A program made the translations under genes and the position numbers. From a virus, in the IMG/VR virus record IMGVR_UViG_3300020573_000190, positions 1-35,509 of that record: DNA of 35,509 nucleotides; one strand, given 5' to 3'. This document shows, piece after piece, positions 1-8,148 of the stretch. How positions within the stretch are numbered: the stretch's first letter is position 1; every line of letters begins with the position of its first letter. The notes under the pieces are model-generated. The model was given only the letters and a program-made list of their open reading frames with translations. It did no database searches and had not been told where the DNA came from.

Positions 1-1
1 T

Positions 2-166
2 TGGGGAACCCTGCATAGCACCGAACATGAGCTAATGAATAATCTTCGCAACTTCGAACGTGATGATAAGAAGATTGAAGATGCCTACGATTATGTGATG
101 GCAAATCATACCGTTCAGGATACCTGTAATGATATAGAAGACGTTTTGTTGGAGACTTTACGATGA
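2..166 (+). CDS. C-terminal end of an unidentified protein (partial)
   Basis: An open frame runs from the left edge and ends in TGA at 164-166, overlapping the ATG of the next gene (ATGA), as many genes here do. The visible 54 residues are acidic and helical-looking (ELMNNLRNF, IEDVLLETLR) with no recognisable domain. The position in front of the sugar genes suggests the same operon. The N-terminus lies outside the window, so the function cannot be judged. Confidence 0.6.
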   Translation, partial: WGTLHSTEHELMNNLRNFERDDKKIEDAYDYVMANHTVQDTCNDIEDVLLETLR

Positions 167-1401
167 AGGTAGCAGTTATTGGTGCAGGTGGTCATGTTGG
201 CTTTCCATTCTCTTGTGTTATCGCTAATGCTGGTCACACAGTTTATGGTATTGATATCAATCAGGACGCTGTAGACTTACTAAACAGAGGCATTGTTCCT
301 TACATAGAGGAAGGCGCCGCAGATATTCTAAATGAGAATCTACGAAAAGAGCGCCTACTATTTACAACAGATTTTGATTTCATCAAAGATGCTGACGTGG
401 TTGCTATTATGATTGGCACGCCAGTTGATGGCGAAGGTAACGCCAGACTAGATGACTTATTCAACTTTGTTGATGCTACTCTTATTCCTCGCATGAAGAC
501 AGGTCAGTTGATTGTTCTACGGTCTACTGTATCACCAGGAACAACAGAGGTTCTTCGCAAACACATTTCATATAAGCATGGATGGGCAGAAGGAGGCGAT
601 TATCATCTTGTATTCTGTCCTGAAAGAGTTGTTCAAGGCAAGTCTATGGTCGAAACATCTAAACTGCCACAGTTGATTGGCGCATTCAATCATCATTCAT
701 TTGATGTTGCTAAGGACTTTTTTAGCACATTCATCAAGAATGAAATATTTTATCTAACGCCAAGAGAAGCAGAAGTTGGTAAACTCATGACGAACATGTA
801 TCGTTATGTTACCTTTGCTTTCGCTAACGAGTTTTGGATGATCGGAGAGAAACATGGAATCAACATTGACAAAGTTATTGACGCATGTAACCACGATTAT
901 CCTCGTATGTCTGTACCACACCCTGGTCCTAATGTGGGTGGTCCTTGTCTTTTCAAAGATGGTAAGTTTCTTCTTTCTGACATTCCTTTTGGCGATCTTA
1001 TCAATACTTCGTTCCTTATCAACGAAGGCATGCCGGATTATATCTTCAATCGGATCAGAGAAATCAATCCAAAGGTAGATAAGGTTCTTATTCTAGGTGC
1101 GACATTCAAGAAAGATTGCGACGATACAAGAAACAGTCTATCATTCAAGATGCGTAAGGTATGTAAGAAGCACGGTGTAGAAGCATATATGGATGATAAG
1201 TTTTACATCGATAGTCTAGCAAAGTTTCCAGATGCTATCAAGTTTGATGCTGTTATTGTTATGACACCTCATACAGGAACGGAAGTTGATTGGCCATTAG
1301 ACCAGTTTAGAAAAGATTGTATCATTGCTGATATCTGGAAGATGTATCCAGAAAGCAAACTAAGTAATACGGGCATTTATAAAGTTGGAGATGTGCTATG
1401 A
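163..1401 (+). CDS. Nucleotide-sugar dehydrogenase (UDP-Glc/UDP-ManNAc dehydrogenase family)
   Basis: Oxidises the C6 hydroxyl of a nucleotide sugar to a carboxylate in two NAD-dependent steps. The N-terminus has the Rossmann signature VIGAGGHVG (residues 5-13). The central domain carries FCPERVVQGK (151-160) and VGKLMTNMYR (from 205, with the catalytic-type Lys207). GPNVGGPCLFKDG (255-267) holds the thiohemiacetal cysteine, Cys262. Length 412 aa is normal for the family, and the sequence looks closer to the WecC (UDP-ManNAc) branch than to plain Ugd, but the substrate is not certain. It starts in an ATGA overlap with the preceding frame and ends in an ATGA overlap with a 43-aa ORF. It heads a run of four sugar enzymes, so surface-glycan remodelling or phage glycosylation is the likely use. 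Confidence 0.88.
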   Translation: MKVAVIGAGGHVGFPFSCVIANAGHTVYGIDINQDAVDLLNRGIVPYIEEGAADILNENLRKERLLFTTDFDFIKDADVVAIMIGTPVDGEGNARLDDLFNFVDATLIPRMKTGQLIVLRSTVSPGTTEVLRKHISYKHGWAEGGDYHLVFCPERVVQGKSMVETSKLPQLIGAFNHHSFDVAKDFFSTFIKNEIFYLTPREAEVGKLMTNMYRYVTFAFANEFWMIGEKHGINIDKVIDACNHDYPRMSVPHPGPNVGGPCLFKDGKFLLSDIPFGDLINTSFLINEGMPDYIFNRIREINPKVDKVLILGATFKKDCDDTRNSLSFKMRKVCKKHGVEAYMDDKFYIDSLAKFPDAIKFDAVIVMTPHTGTEVDWPLDQFRKDCIIADIWKMYPESKLSNTGIYKVGDVL

Positions 1402-1529
1402 GCGATGAAATCAAAAAGGCAATAGAGTTTGCTGTTATGAAAACCCTTCGTGAAATTGGATTAGAACAGTTCAAAAAGACTTCCTTTTTCGTCGGTAGTA
1501 AAAAGAAAAAATATAAGAAAGGATTATAA
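1398..1529 (+). CDS. Small basic hypothetical protein (43 aa)
   Basis: The ATG overlaps the stop of the dehydrogenase (ATGA), and the stop is one base before the next gene. The product starts MSDEIKKAIEFAVMKTL and ends in a lysine-rich tail (GSKKKKYKKGL), which suggests nucleic-acid or membrane-surface binding. No family is recognised. The exact fit between two enzymes and the ATGA coupling support a real gene. Confidence 0.55.
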   Translation: MSDEIKKAIEFAVMKTLREIGLEQFKKTSFFVGSKKKKYKKGL

Positions 1530-1530
1530 A

Positions 1531-2517
1531 ATGCGAGTTCTGGTTACAGGCAGTGAAGGTTCACTAATGCAGGCGGTCATTCCGCTACTACTAAAGAAGG
1601 GTCATGTTGTTTATGGTGTGGACAATCTAGCCCGATACGGCGAGCGCCTAGGTATTGCTGGTAATGATTATCAGTTCATCAAGTGTGACTTGACTGATGG
1701 TATTAGTGTTTTAAAACTATTTGAACAGGTGAAGCCTGATTATGTTATTCAGGCGGCTGCTACGATCTACGGAGTCGGCGGTTTCAATAAGTATTGTGGT
1801 GAGATGTATAAGGACATTTCTTTACATGATAACGTCCTTCGTGCCGCCGCCGCATATAGTGTATTGAAGGTTATCTATATTTCATCTTCTATGGTCTATG
1901 AGAACTGTCCACAAGATATCGCATATCCTGTAAAAGAAGATATTGTTGGAAACTATCCTGCGCCTTATACAGATTACGGACTCTCAAAGTTTGTTGGTGA
2001 AAGAGTATCCCATGCTTATCATAGACAGCATGGTCTAAAGTATACCATCTGGCGCCCATTCAACATCATTACACCATATGAAAAGAGTGAATCCGAAGAA
2101 GTTGGTATCTCACATGTCTTTGCTGATTACATCAAAAACATTGTGATTGAAAAGAAGAAGCCGCTACCTATCCTAGGTGATGGTTATCAGATTCGGTGCT
2201 TCACATGGATTGATGAAGTTGCCGCTGCTATTGCTGACTATTCTTTCTCCGAAAAGACTGATAACAAGACTTACAATCTAGGTAATCCAGAGCCAATCTC
2301 TATGCGTGTTCTGGCAGAGAAGATCAAAGACATTGCTGCTAAGGAGTTTATGCTTCTTGATGATTATTTCTTGCTTTATGAAACGATTGGTGATTATACA
2401 AATGATGTTCGTGTTCGTATTCCAGATTGTGAAAAGGCGAAAAATGAACTTGGTTGGGAAGCACGAATGAAAGTTGACGACTCTATTCGTATGTGTCTAA
2501 AGCATGTTGTATCATAA
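1531..2517 (+). CDS. NAD-dependent epimerase/dehydratase (extended SDR family)
   Basis: A 328-aa extended short-chain dehydrogenase acting on nucleotide sugars. The N-terminal Rossmann motif is VTGSEGSLM (5-13), where the usual third glycine is replaced. The catalytic set is visible as the Ser run SSSMVYE (118-124) and YGLSKFVGE (Tyr149, Lys153). A strong RBS (agaaagga) lies just upstream. The gene lies between a sugar dehydrogenase and a His-type DegT enzyme. It could be a 4,6-dehydratase or 4-epimerase feeding the dehydratase, but the substrate cannot be read from sequence alone. Confidence 0.83.
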   Translation: MRVLVTGSEGSLMQAVIPLLLKKGHVVYGVDNLARYGERLGIAGNDYQFIKCDLTDGISVLKLFEQVKPDYVIQAAATIYGVGGFNKYCGEMYKDISLHDNVLRAAAAYSVLKVIYISSSMVYENCPQDIAYPVKEDIVGNYPAPYTDYGLSKFVGERVSHAYHRQHGLKYTIWRPFNIITPYEKSESEEVGISHVFADYIKNIVIEKKKPLPILGDGYQIRCFTWIDEVAAAIADYSFSEKTDNKTYNLGNPEPISMRVLAEKIKDIAAKEFMLLDDYFLLYETIGDYTNDVRVRIPDCEKAKNELGWEARMKVDDSIRMCLKHVVS

Positions 2518-2527
2518 GGAGAATAAA

Positions 2528-3694
2528 ATGAGTTATGTGTGGCCTCTAATGAAAGATACTATTACGTGGAACGATAAGTTGGCGATGATAAAGTTCATCC
2601 TTACAACAAAACAGTTCACAAATGGTCCTCGTGTTCGTGATTTTGAAAATGAATGGAGCAAGTGGTTAGGATGTAAGTATTCTCTTTATGTTAGCAGCGG
2701 AAGCACAGCAAATCTTCTTCTAATGGCTAGCGTAAAGGAACGATACAATTTAAAAGATGGAGACAAAGTTCTCGTTCCTTCTTGTACCTGGGTAACTAAT
2801 ATATCACCAGTTATTCAGTGTGGTTTTGAACCGATCTTTTGTGACGTTAATTCTACAAATTACTCTTTTGATCCAGATCATCTTATGGATATTGCACGTA
2901 AACACAATATCAAGGTTGTTTTCACATCACATCTTCTCGGTTATTCCGCTGACTTGGCTTTCTACAAAAAGATACTTCCGAACGCAATTTTCCTAGATGA
3001 CGTTTGTGAGAGTCATGGTTGTTTGAATCCAGATGGATCAAAAGTTGGTTCGAACAGTATAGGTGCGACTTTTAGTTTTTATTTTGGTCATCACATGACA
3101 ACCATTGAAGGTGGTTTTGTTTGTACCAATGATTATGAATTGTATTCCATTATGAAAGCAAAGAGAAGTCATGGACTAGCCCGTGAGTTACCTCCTCAAG
3201 ATTTTGAAAAGGCAAAGAAGAATTATCCATATCTTCATCCTCAATTTTTGTTTATCACAGAAGGTTACAATGTTCGTAATCATGAAATTTGTGCAGTCCT
3301 TGGACTAAGTCAATTAAAACGTCTAGATAACATGATTGCGATTCGTCGTAAGAATGCTGCATTGTTCAATGATATACTGAGTAAATATTCGGATCATTTT
3401 TATATTCCTTCAAACTCTGATACTAATTCATCATTTTGCTTTCCTTTGTTGGCCAAAGATGATGATGTAGCTGATAGATTAAAGTCTAATCTAGTTGCTG
3501 CGGGTATCGAAACACGTCCTATAGTGAGCGGAAACTTATTAAAGCAGCCTTTTTTACGAAACTATAAGATACAGCCTAATGGAAAAGATTTTATTGATTT
3601 GATCCATAAGAATGGAATTTATGTCGGCAACAATCACTTTATTGGTACAAAAGAACTAAATCTATTAGATAAAGTCATAAGAGAATCTATATGA
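2528..3694 (+). CDS. DegT/DnrJ/EryC1-fold sugar 3-dehydratase, His-type (ColD/RfbH-like)
   Basis: A PLP/PMP-dependent fold-type I enzyme of 388 aa. An upstream ATG at 2504 exists, but the RBS aaggag at about 2516-2521 places the start at 2528. The key feature is SFYFGHHMTTIEGG (from residue 183): the position of the PLP-binding lysine of DegT aminotransferases is a histidine (His188). That change is the hallmark of ColD (GDP-4-keto-6-deoxymannose 3-dehydratase) and RfbH/E1 enzymes, which remove the C3 hydroxyl instead of transaminating. Other DegT landmarks are SGSTANLL (57-64) and LDDVCESHG (156-164). The predicted role is making a 3-deoxy or 3,6-dideoxy sugar nucleotide. RfbH-type enzymes need a reductase partner, and none is visible here. 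It overlaps galE by 4 nt. Confidence 0.85.
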   Translation: MSYVWPLMKDTITWNDKLAMIKFILTTKQFTNGPRVRDFENEWSKWLGCKYSLYVSSGSTANLLLMASVKERYNLKDGDKVLVPSCTWVTNISPVIQCGFEPIFCDVNSTNYSFDPDHLMDIARKHNIKVVFTSHLLGYSADLAFYKKILPNAIFLDDVCESHGCLNPDGSKVGSNSIGATFSFYFGHHMTTIEGGFVCTNDYELYSIMKAKRSHGLARELPPQDFEKAKKNYPYLHPQFLFITEGYNVRNHEICAVLGLSQLKRLDNMIAIRRKNAALFNDILSKYSDHFYIPSNSDTNSSFCFPLLAKDDDVADRLKSNLVAAGIETRPIVSGNLLKQPFLRNYKIQPNGKDFIDLIHKNGIYVGNNHFIGTKELNLLDKVIRESI

Positions 3695-4635
3695 GCAAAG
3701 TGTTTGTAGTAACAGGTTGTAATGGATATATTGGCAGTCATATGTGCCATGAACTTGGCGCTATGTATAACGACTGCCACATCATCGGTATTGATAGAGT
3801 TGAAAAGAAACATCTAAGGCATCTTTATGATACTTTTTTGAACATTGATCTTGCTTTGGATTCATTCATGTTTCTCAAAGATAAATCAATAGATGCAGTG
3901 TTTCATTTTGCCGCTGACATATCAGTAGAGGAAAGTGAAAGAGAGCCGTGGAAATACTATTACAATAATGTAGTGGGTTCCATGAGGTTGATTGATAAAG
4001 CTAGATCACTAGGTGTAAAGAACTTCATCTTTTCATCAACTGCGGCTGTCTATGGTGAAAGAAAGGATGCTGCCTTCGGTCATCTAACAGAAGAAATGCC
4101 TATGCAGCCTCATTCGGTCTATGCTAAAACAAAAGCAATGGTCGAACAGATACTATCCGAAATTCCTGATATGAATACAGCCCGACTTCGGTACTTCAAT
4201 GCCGCTGGTAGGGATGTAAAAGCCAATCTATATGAGGAACATGATCCAGAAACTCATTTGATTCCTCTACTAGCACGAAACAAAGAAGCAACGATTTATG
4301 GTGACGATTGGCCGACAAGAGATGGAACTTGTATCAGAGATTATGTCCATGTGAAAGATATTTGCCGAGCCCATACACTAGCCTACAGATATATGGAACA
4401 GAACAATGAAAGTGTGGTATTTAACGTTGGTAGTGGGAAAGGACATACTGTCAAGGAAGTTGTTGACAAGACGAATAAAATACTACATAATGGTGAAATG
4501 AAGGTAAATATCGCACCTCGTCGGGAAGGAGATGTGGCGTATCTCGTAGCGGATACGACTTCCATTCAGACCAAGTTGGATTTTACTCCACAATACACGT
4601 TGGATGATATACTGGAAAGTATGAAGAATGGATAA
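3691..4635 (+). CDS. galE: UDP-glucose 4-epimerase (GalE-like)
   Basis: An extended SDR enzyme interconverting UDP-glucose/UDP-galactose or their N-acetyl forms. It has the Rossmann motif TGCNGYIGS (8-16), FSSTAAVYGE (114-123) and SVYAKTK with Tyr144 and Lys148. The GalE hallmark YGDDWPTRDGTCIRDYVHV lies in the C-terminal half. At 314 aa it is slightly shorter than the usual ~335 aa. The start overlaps the dehydratase stop (ATGA). It is the last of the sugar genes and probably supplies a galactose-type donor for host surface or phage glycosylation. Confidence 0.88.
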   Translation: MSKVFVVTGCNGYIGSHMCHELGAMYNDCHIIGIDRVEKKHLRHLYDTFLNIDLALDSFMFLKDKSIDAVFHFAADISVEESEREPWKYYYNNVVGSMRLIDKARSLGVKNFIFSSTAAVYGERKDAAFGHLTEEMPMQPHSVYAKTKAMVEQILSEIPDMNTARLRYFNAAGRDVKANLYEEHDPETHLIPLLARNKEATIYGDDWPTRDGTCIRDYVHVKDICRAHTLAYRYMEQNNESVVFNVGSGKGHTVKEVVDKTNKILHNGEMKVNIAPRREGDVAYLVADTTSIQTKLDFTPQYTLDDILESMKNG

Positions 4636-4798
4636 GTGGGAAAAACTAAAATCACTGATTGAGGCAGACTTGTCGTGGATGGTTCATTACTCCCATGACA
4701 AGAAGTTTGATAGAACGATGACCGAGAGATATCTCAACATGATGCGGAATTTGGAGCAGGAAGAAAATGAAAATGACAAAGACGAAACCAGAAAGTGA
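4628..4798 (+). CDS. Small charged hypothetical protein (56 aa)
   Basis: The ATG lies within the last codons of galE, and the frame stays open to TGA at 4796-4798. The product begins MDKWEKLKSLIEADL and ends in an acidic/lysine-rich tail (QEENENDKDETRK). No domain is recognised. It overlaps the next gene start (4767) by 32 nt, so one of the two starts may be later. Support is operon position and length only. Confidence 0.5.
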   Translation: MDKWEKLKSLIEADLSWMVHYSHDKKFDRTMTERYLNMMRNLEQEENENDKDETRK

Positions 4799-5051
4799 TT
4801 TCATTTTTGTAAGACGTGAAAAGCCAAATTTCAATACTTCGGAACATACTATTATGTTTAGTATCGAAAGAAATAATGAAAAAACGGATTTGACAGATTT
4901 AGTTTATCTAACAACTCATGCTAATGGCGTAGAGGAATGGGTTCATAAAGATACTTATCAATTTTACTATGACCTTATGCATAAGCATGATAATATAAAA
5001 GAATGGGTGGGATCCGAAGATCATAAAGATTTTTTGGAAGGATTATCATAA
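4767..5051 (+). CDS. Hypothetical protein with an EEWV motif, paralogue of 6732-6953
   Basis: A 94-aa protein with no recognised domain. The segment DLVYLTTHANGVEEWVHKDTY (about residues 41-62) resembles YVCLGVRKDGMEEWVPERQY in the small gene on the other side of the acyl-CoA dehydrogenase, so the two look like diverged paralogues. The RBS (ggaagaaa) precedes the ATG; a second in-frame ATG at 4773 is also possible. Its stop overlaps the first base of the dehydrogenase ATG, which suggests translational coupling. Confidence 0.65.
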   Translation: MKMTKTKPESDFIFVRREKPNFNTSEHTIMFSIERNNEKTDLTDLVYLTTHANGVEEWVHKDTYQFYYDLMHKHDNIKEWVGSEDHKDFLEGLS

Positions 5052-6730
5052 TGAAATACACAGCACCAGTAGAATCGTCAACGTTTCTTCTTCGTGACGT
5101 TCTAAAGTTCGACAATGAACTTACAGAGCCGATTCTAACCGAAGCAGCAAAACTATGCGAAGAAGTTATTGCTCCTACTAATCAAGCAGGAGATTATGGA
5201 TGTCAACATCATCAATATGTGGCAGAAAAATACTTCGTTCTTGTTCCAGAAGAGTTCCATGAACCTTGGAAGAAATTCAAAGAAGGTGGTTGGCTTGGTT
5301 TATCGGTTCCTGAACAATATGGTGGCCAAGGTCTACCCTATACACTTGCGGCTGCGGTCAACGAGTTTGTATCCTCGTCTAACATGGCTTTCTCTCTTTT
5401 TCCTGGCCTTACTCGTGGAAATATTCAAGCACTCCTAGAAGTTGGTTCCGAATATCAGAAAGCAGAGTTCATTCCTAAGATGGTATCTGGTAAATGGACA
5501 GGCACCATGAACCTGACAGAACCACATTGTGGAACTGACCTTGGTTTGATTAGAACTAAGGCTGTCCAGGACGATGCTGCCGGTGGATATAGAATCACAG
5601 GACAAAAGATTTTCATTTCGTGTGGCGAGCATGATCTAGCAGATAACATTGTTCATCTTGTTCTGGCACGTATTGAAGATGATCCAGAAGGCGTCAAGGG
5701 CATTAGCATGTTTCTTGTGCCGAAGTTTTGGATGGACGGTGACGAGAAGATTCGTAACAATGTCTCTTGTGGTTCTATTGAAGAAAAGATGGGCATTCAT
5801 GGTTCACCTACTTGCGTTATGAACTATGATGGTGCTATCGGTATTCTTGTGGGCGAACGCTGCAAAGGTCTAAATGCCATGTTCATTATGATGAATGAGG
5901 CACGTCTCGGTGTTGCTGTTCAAGGTCTATCACAATCGGAGTTGGCTTATCAAAATGCTCTTGCTTATGCCAAAGATCGTATTCAGAGTGCCAAGATTAC
6001 AGATCCCAAAGGTAAGTCTGTTGCTATCATAGAACATCCTGACGTTCGCCGTATGCTTATGGATATCAAATGTATCAATGAGGCTGGACGACTTCTTGTT
6101 CTAGAAGCGGCAATGCTTTGCGATGATAAATCACAAGAAGCACAGGATCGTCTTGGTCTACTAACTCCAGTTCTCAAAGGTGTTCTAACGGATTATGGTT
6201 TTGAGAATGCTGTAAAAGCGCAACAGGTCTTCGGTGGTCATGGATACATCAAAGAGTGGGGTATGGAACAGATTGTTCGTGACGCTCGTATCTGCCAAAT
6301 CTATGAAGGTGCCAATGGTATTCAGGCACTAGACTTGGTTGGTCGTAAGTTGCCAAAGGATATGGGTCGTGCTATTATGACTTTCTTCAATGACAGTGAA
6401 GCATTCTTGACCAGTTCTTATGACAAGGACATCAATTCAATAGTTCAGCCAGTTACAACTTCTCTAAATGAATTGAAACAGGCCACAGAATGGCTGGTTG
6501 CTAATGGTTTGATTAACCCAAACAATGCCGGTTCTGCATCTTATGACTATATGAAGATGTTTGGTCTTGTGTTACTTGGTATGGCGCATATTCGTATCTG
6601 CCTTGCTACTGACGATAAGGACAGACACAATACCGCAGAATACTTTATGAACCGTATTATTCGTGAAACAAACTTTTTGTTATATCGTATTCGTTGCGGT
6701 TCACAGTCGATGATGAAGGCGGAGTTATAA
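5051..6730 (+). CDS. Acyl-CoA dehydrogenase (long form, DmdC/FadE5-like)
   Basis: An FAD enzyme that desaturates an acyl-CoA thioester at C2-C3, passing electrons to an electron-transfer flavoprotein. It is 559 aa, close to the ~590-aa long form (3-methylmercaptopropionyl-CoA dehydrogenase DmdC and FadE5-type) rather than the ~390-aa short form. Visible motifs are GLSVPEQYGGQG (83-94), the FAD-binding TMNLTEPHCGTDLG (152-165), MNEARLGVAVQG (281-292) and QVFGGHGYIKEWGMEQ (392-407). The catalytic base is in ICQIYEGANGIQ, Glu419. A C-terminal helical domain follows. The frame is intact with no missing key residue. The RBS is aagga. In a phage this is an unusual auxiliary metabolic gene; the substrate is unknown and the host would have to supply ETF. 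Confidence 0.92.
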   Translation: MKYTAPVESSTFLLRDVLKFDNELTEPILTEAAKLCEEVIAPTNQAGDYGCQHHQYVAEKYFVLVPEEFHEPWKKFKEGGWLGLSVPEQYGGQGLPYTLAAAVNEFVSSSNMAFSLFPGLTRGNIQALLEVGSEYQKAEFIPKMVSGKWTGTMNLTEPHCGTDLGLIRTKAVQDDAAGGYRITGQKIFISCGEHDLADNIVHLVLARIEDDPEGVKGISMFLVPKFWMDGDEKIRNNVSCGSIEEKMGIHGSPTCVMNYDGAIGILVGERCKGLNAMFIMMNEARLGVAVQGLSQSELAYQNALAYAKDRIQSAKITDPKGKSVAIIEHPDVRRMLMDIKCINEAGRLLVLEAAMLCDDKSQEAQDRLGLLTPVLKGVLTDYGFENAVKAQQVFGGHGYIKEWGMEQIVRDARICQIYEGANGIQALDLVGRKLPKDMGRAIMTFFNDSEAFLTSSYDKDINSIVQPVTTSLNELKQATEWLVANGLINPNNAGSASYDYMKMFGLVLLGMAHIRICLATDDKDRHNTAEYFMNRIIRETNFLLYRIRCGSQSMMKAEL

Positions 6731-6731
6731 T

Positions 6732-6953
6732 ATGAGTAAATCTTGTGATTTTACTATGGTGAGACAAGTAATTGACGAAGATGGAACGGGTTGGGGATTC
6801 CAATTCTATAAGAAATCTGCCTTACCTGACCTAACAGGTTATGTTTGTTTAGGTGTTCGCAAAGATGGTATGGAAGAATGGGTGCCTGAACGGCAATACA
6901 AAGGTTGGAAAATAATCTTTGATAAAAATCACGGAAATTCTGATGAAGGCTGA
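6732..6953 (+). CDS. Hypothetical protein with an EEWV motif (73 aa)
   Basis: Starts two bases after the acyl-CoA dehydrogenase stop. It shares the pattern VCLGVRKDGMEEWVPERQY with the gene at 4767-5051, so small paralogues flank the dehydrogenase on both sides. No known domain. Both are cytoplasmic-looking and acidic. The pairing suggests duplication, or insertion of the dehydrogenase between copies. Confidence 0.65.
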   Translation: MSKSCDFTMVRQVIDEDGTGWGFQFYKKSALPDLTGYVCLGVRKDGMEEWVPERQYKGWKIIFDKNHGNSDEG

Positions 6954-6959
6954 TCTGTA

Positions 6960-7088
6960 ATGTTTTATATTCTTTACATCATAGACAATGAAGGTACAGG
7001 ATATTTTATGCGTAAGTTTGTAAAAAGACAAAGAGATATAAATCCAGCAACATCATATTGGATGGTACCAGGAACATACGAACTATGA
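6960..7088 (+). CDS. Small hypothetical protein (42 aa)
   Basis: An open frame MFYILYIIDNEGTGYF... with an ATGA overlap at its end (7085-7088) to the next gene. The N-terminus is hydrophobic and the rest basic (MRKFVKRQRD). No family recognised. Supported by coupling and by filling the gap between genes. Confidence 0.5.
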   Translation: MFYILYIIDNEGTGYFMRKFVKRQRDINPATSYWMVPGTYEL

Positions 7089-7291
7089 AAAAGATAACAG
7101 AACATGTTTACGCTACAGATGATGAAAAATATTTGTCCGCTAGAATACTAGAAGGCGGTTATATCATAGTCGCAAAACAAACATCGAAATATGATGCTGC
7201 TACTGTCGCCGCTAGATTTCAAACCTTAGAAGAAGCGAAAGATTGGATTATAAAATATGAAACTGAAACCTTGTCCATTTTGTGGAAATGA
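7085..7291 (+). CDS. Hypothetical protein (68 aa)
   Basis: The start at 7085 (MKKITEHVYATDDEKY) is chosen over an upstream in-frame ATG at 7058 because it forms the usual ATGA overlap. The pattern of beta-strand-like segments followed by a helix ending TLEEAKDWIIKYE is common in small T4-like phage proteins, but no named family is recognised. Confidence 0.6.
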   Translation: MKKITEHVYATDDEKYLSARILEGGYIIVAKQTSKYDAATVAARFQTLEEAKDWIIKYETETLSILWK

Positions 7292-7631
7292 CGCATTGAT
7301 AGAGCGATATGGTAATACCAGACAATCTACCAAATATTCTTGTACCTATTGTGGTTGTAGATTAGAAACTGGTGAAACGTTCGATCATGGTGCCGCCTGG
7401 AACATAAGAGAGAATTATAGTGACGAATCTATAGAAAATTATGAACGATTTCTTGATGCCGCCCACAAACGATGGGGACGTATTACTATAGATGCGAGTA
7501 TCGCTAGAACGATGGCTGATTGGATAGAGAAAGGAGAAAATCTGGATCTGGTTGTAAAATGTGTTCGTGATTTGTGTGATTTAGTTGAATGTGAAGAGAA
7601 ACAGACTGATGACAGAATACTATTATCCTAA
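7257..7631 (+). CDS. Zinc-ribbon protein with a Lar-type N-terminus
   Basis: A 124-aa protein that begins MKLKPCPFCGNDALIERYGN and continues YSCTYCGCRLETG...HGAAWNIRE. The two CxxC pairs (Cys6/Cys9 and Cys29/Cys32) and the closing WN match the Lar (restriction alleviation) zinc-ribbon family. The second half (about 60-124) is helical and acidic and is not part of that family, so the architecture is a ribbon plus an extra domain. Whether it counters host restriction is unknown. It overlaps the upstream gene by 35 nt. Confidence 0.7.
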   Translation: MKLKPCPFCGNDALIERYGNTRQSTKYSCTYCGCRLETGETFDHGAAWNIRENYSDESIENYERFLDAAHKRWGRITIDASIARTMADWIEKGENLDLVVKCVRDLCDLVECEEKQTDDRILLS

Positions 7632-7797
7632 TGAAGTCAAAATCGTTGTAGAGAATGGTAAGCGAGTTGCTTATCTTAAGGATAACTGGCGAGAGATTAG
7701 AGAAAAGAATGAACGCAAAACATCACCAGCGGTGTTGCGTGATACCAAAGTTCCCTGGTCTTTCTGGAAGCCGCCGAACTACTATTGGGGAGCATAA
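7609..7797 (+). CDS. Hypothetical protein (62 aa)
   Basis: The start at 7609 (MTEYYYPNEVKIVVENG) follows aagagaaacagactg; an in-frame ATG at 7585 would overlap the upstream gene more. The C-terminus is aromatic and proline-rich (VPWSFWKPPNYYWGA). No family recognised. Confidence 0.55.
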   Translation: MTEYYYPNEVKIVVENGKRVAYLKDNWREIREKNERKTSPAVLRDTKVPWSFWKPPNYYWGA

Positions 7798-7842
7798 GAC
7801 GATTTTACAGAATGAAAAACGTCCTTGAATGGAAAGAGACTA

Positions 7843-8148
7843 ATGAGTGAAAAAATATTCTTTGTAACGAGAGACCATGAAGCTGGACCCGGAGAATGGT
7901 GCCTTCGATCCACCAGAGTAAGTGGATGGAAGGAACACATAGGACCAAGGACATATGCAATTCTTATTTCTATGATTCTGAACAATAAAGATAAGTATCC
8001 AGAACTTGAATCTTTGTTATCTGGTATAGCATATTCTGAACATGTAAATTTTATACACAAAGATGATATTCCACCACGCAAAGTTCAAGAAGAACTTATC
8101 AACGCTATCAACAATATAATTGAGACAAAAGGGACTAAAGATGTATGA
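7843..8148 (+). CDS. Hypothetical protein (101 aa)
   Basis: The start at 7843 (MSEKIFFVTRDHEAGPGEW) is preceded by ggaaagag; an ATG at 7825 is less likely. A compact alpha/beta-like protein with no named family. It ends in an ATGA overlap with an exported protein. Confidence 0.6.
   Translation: MSEKIFFVTRDHEAGPGEWCLRSTRVSGWKEHIGPRTYAILISMILNNKDKYPELESLLSGIAYSEHVNFIHKDDIPPRKVQEELINAINNIIETKGTKDV

Noticed and set aside
854-1078. Hydrophobic 74-aa ORF within the sugar dehydrogenase
   Set aside because: A shadow frame of a clear enzyme gene; no RBS or context.
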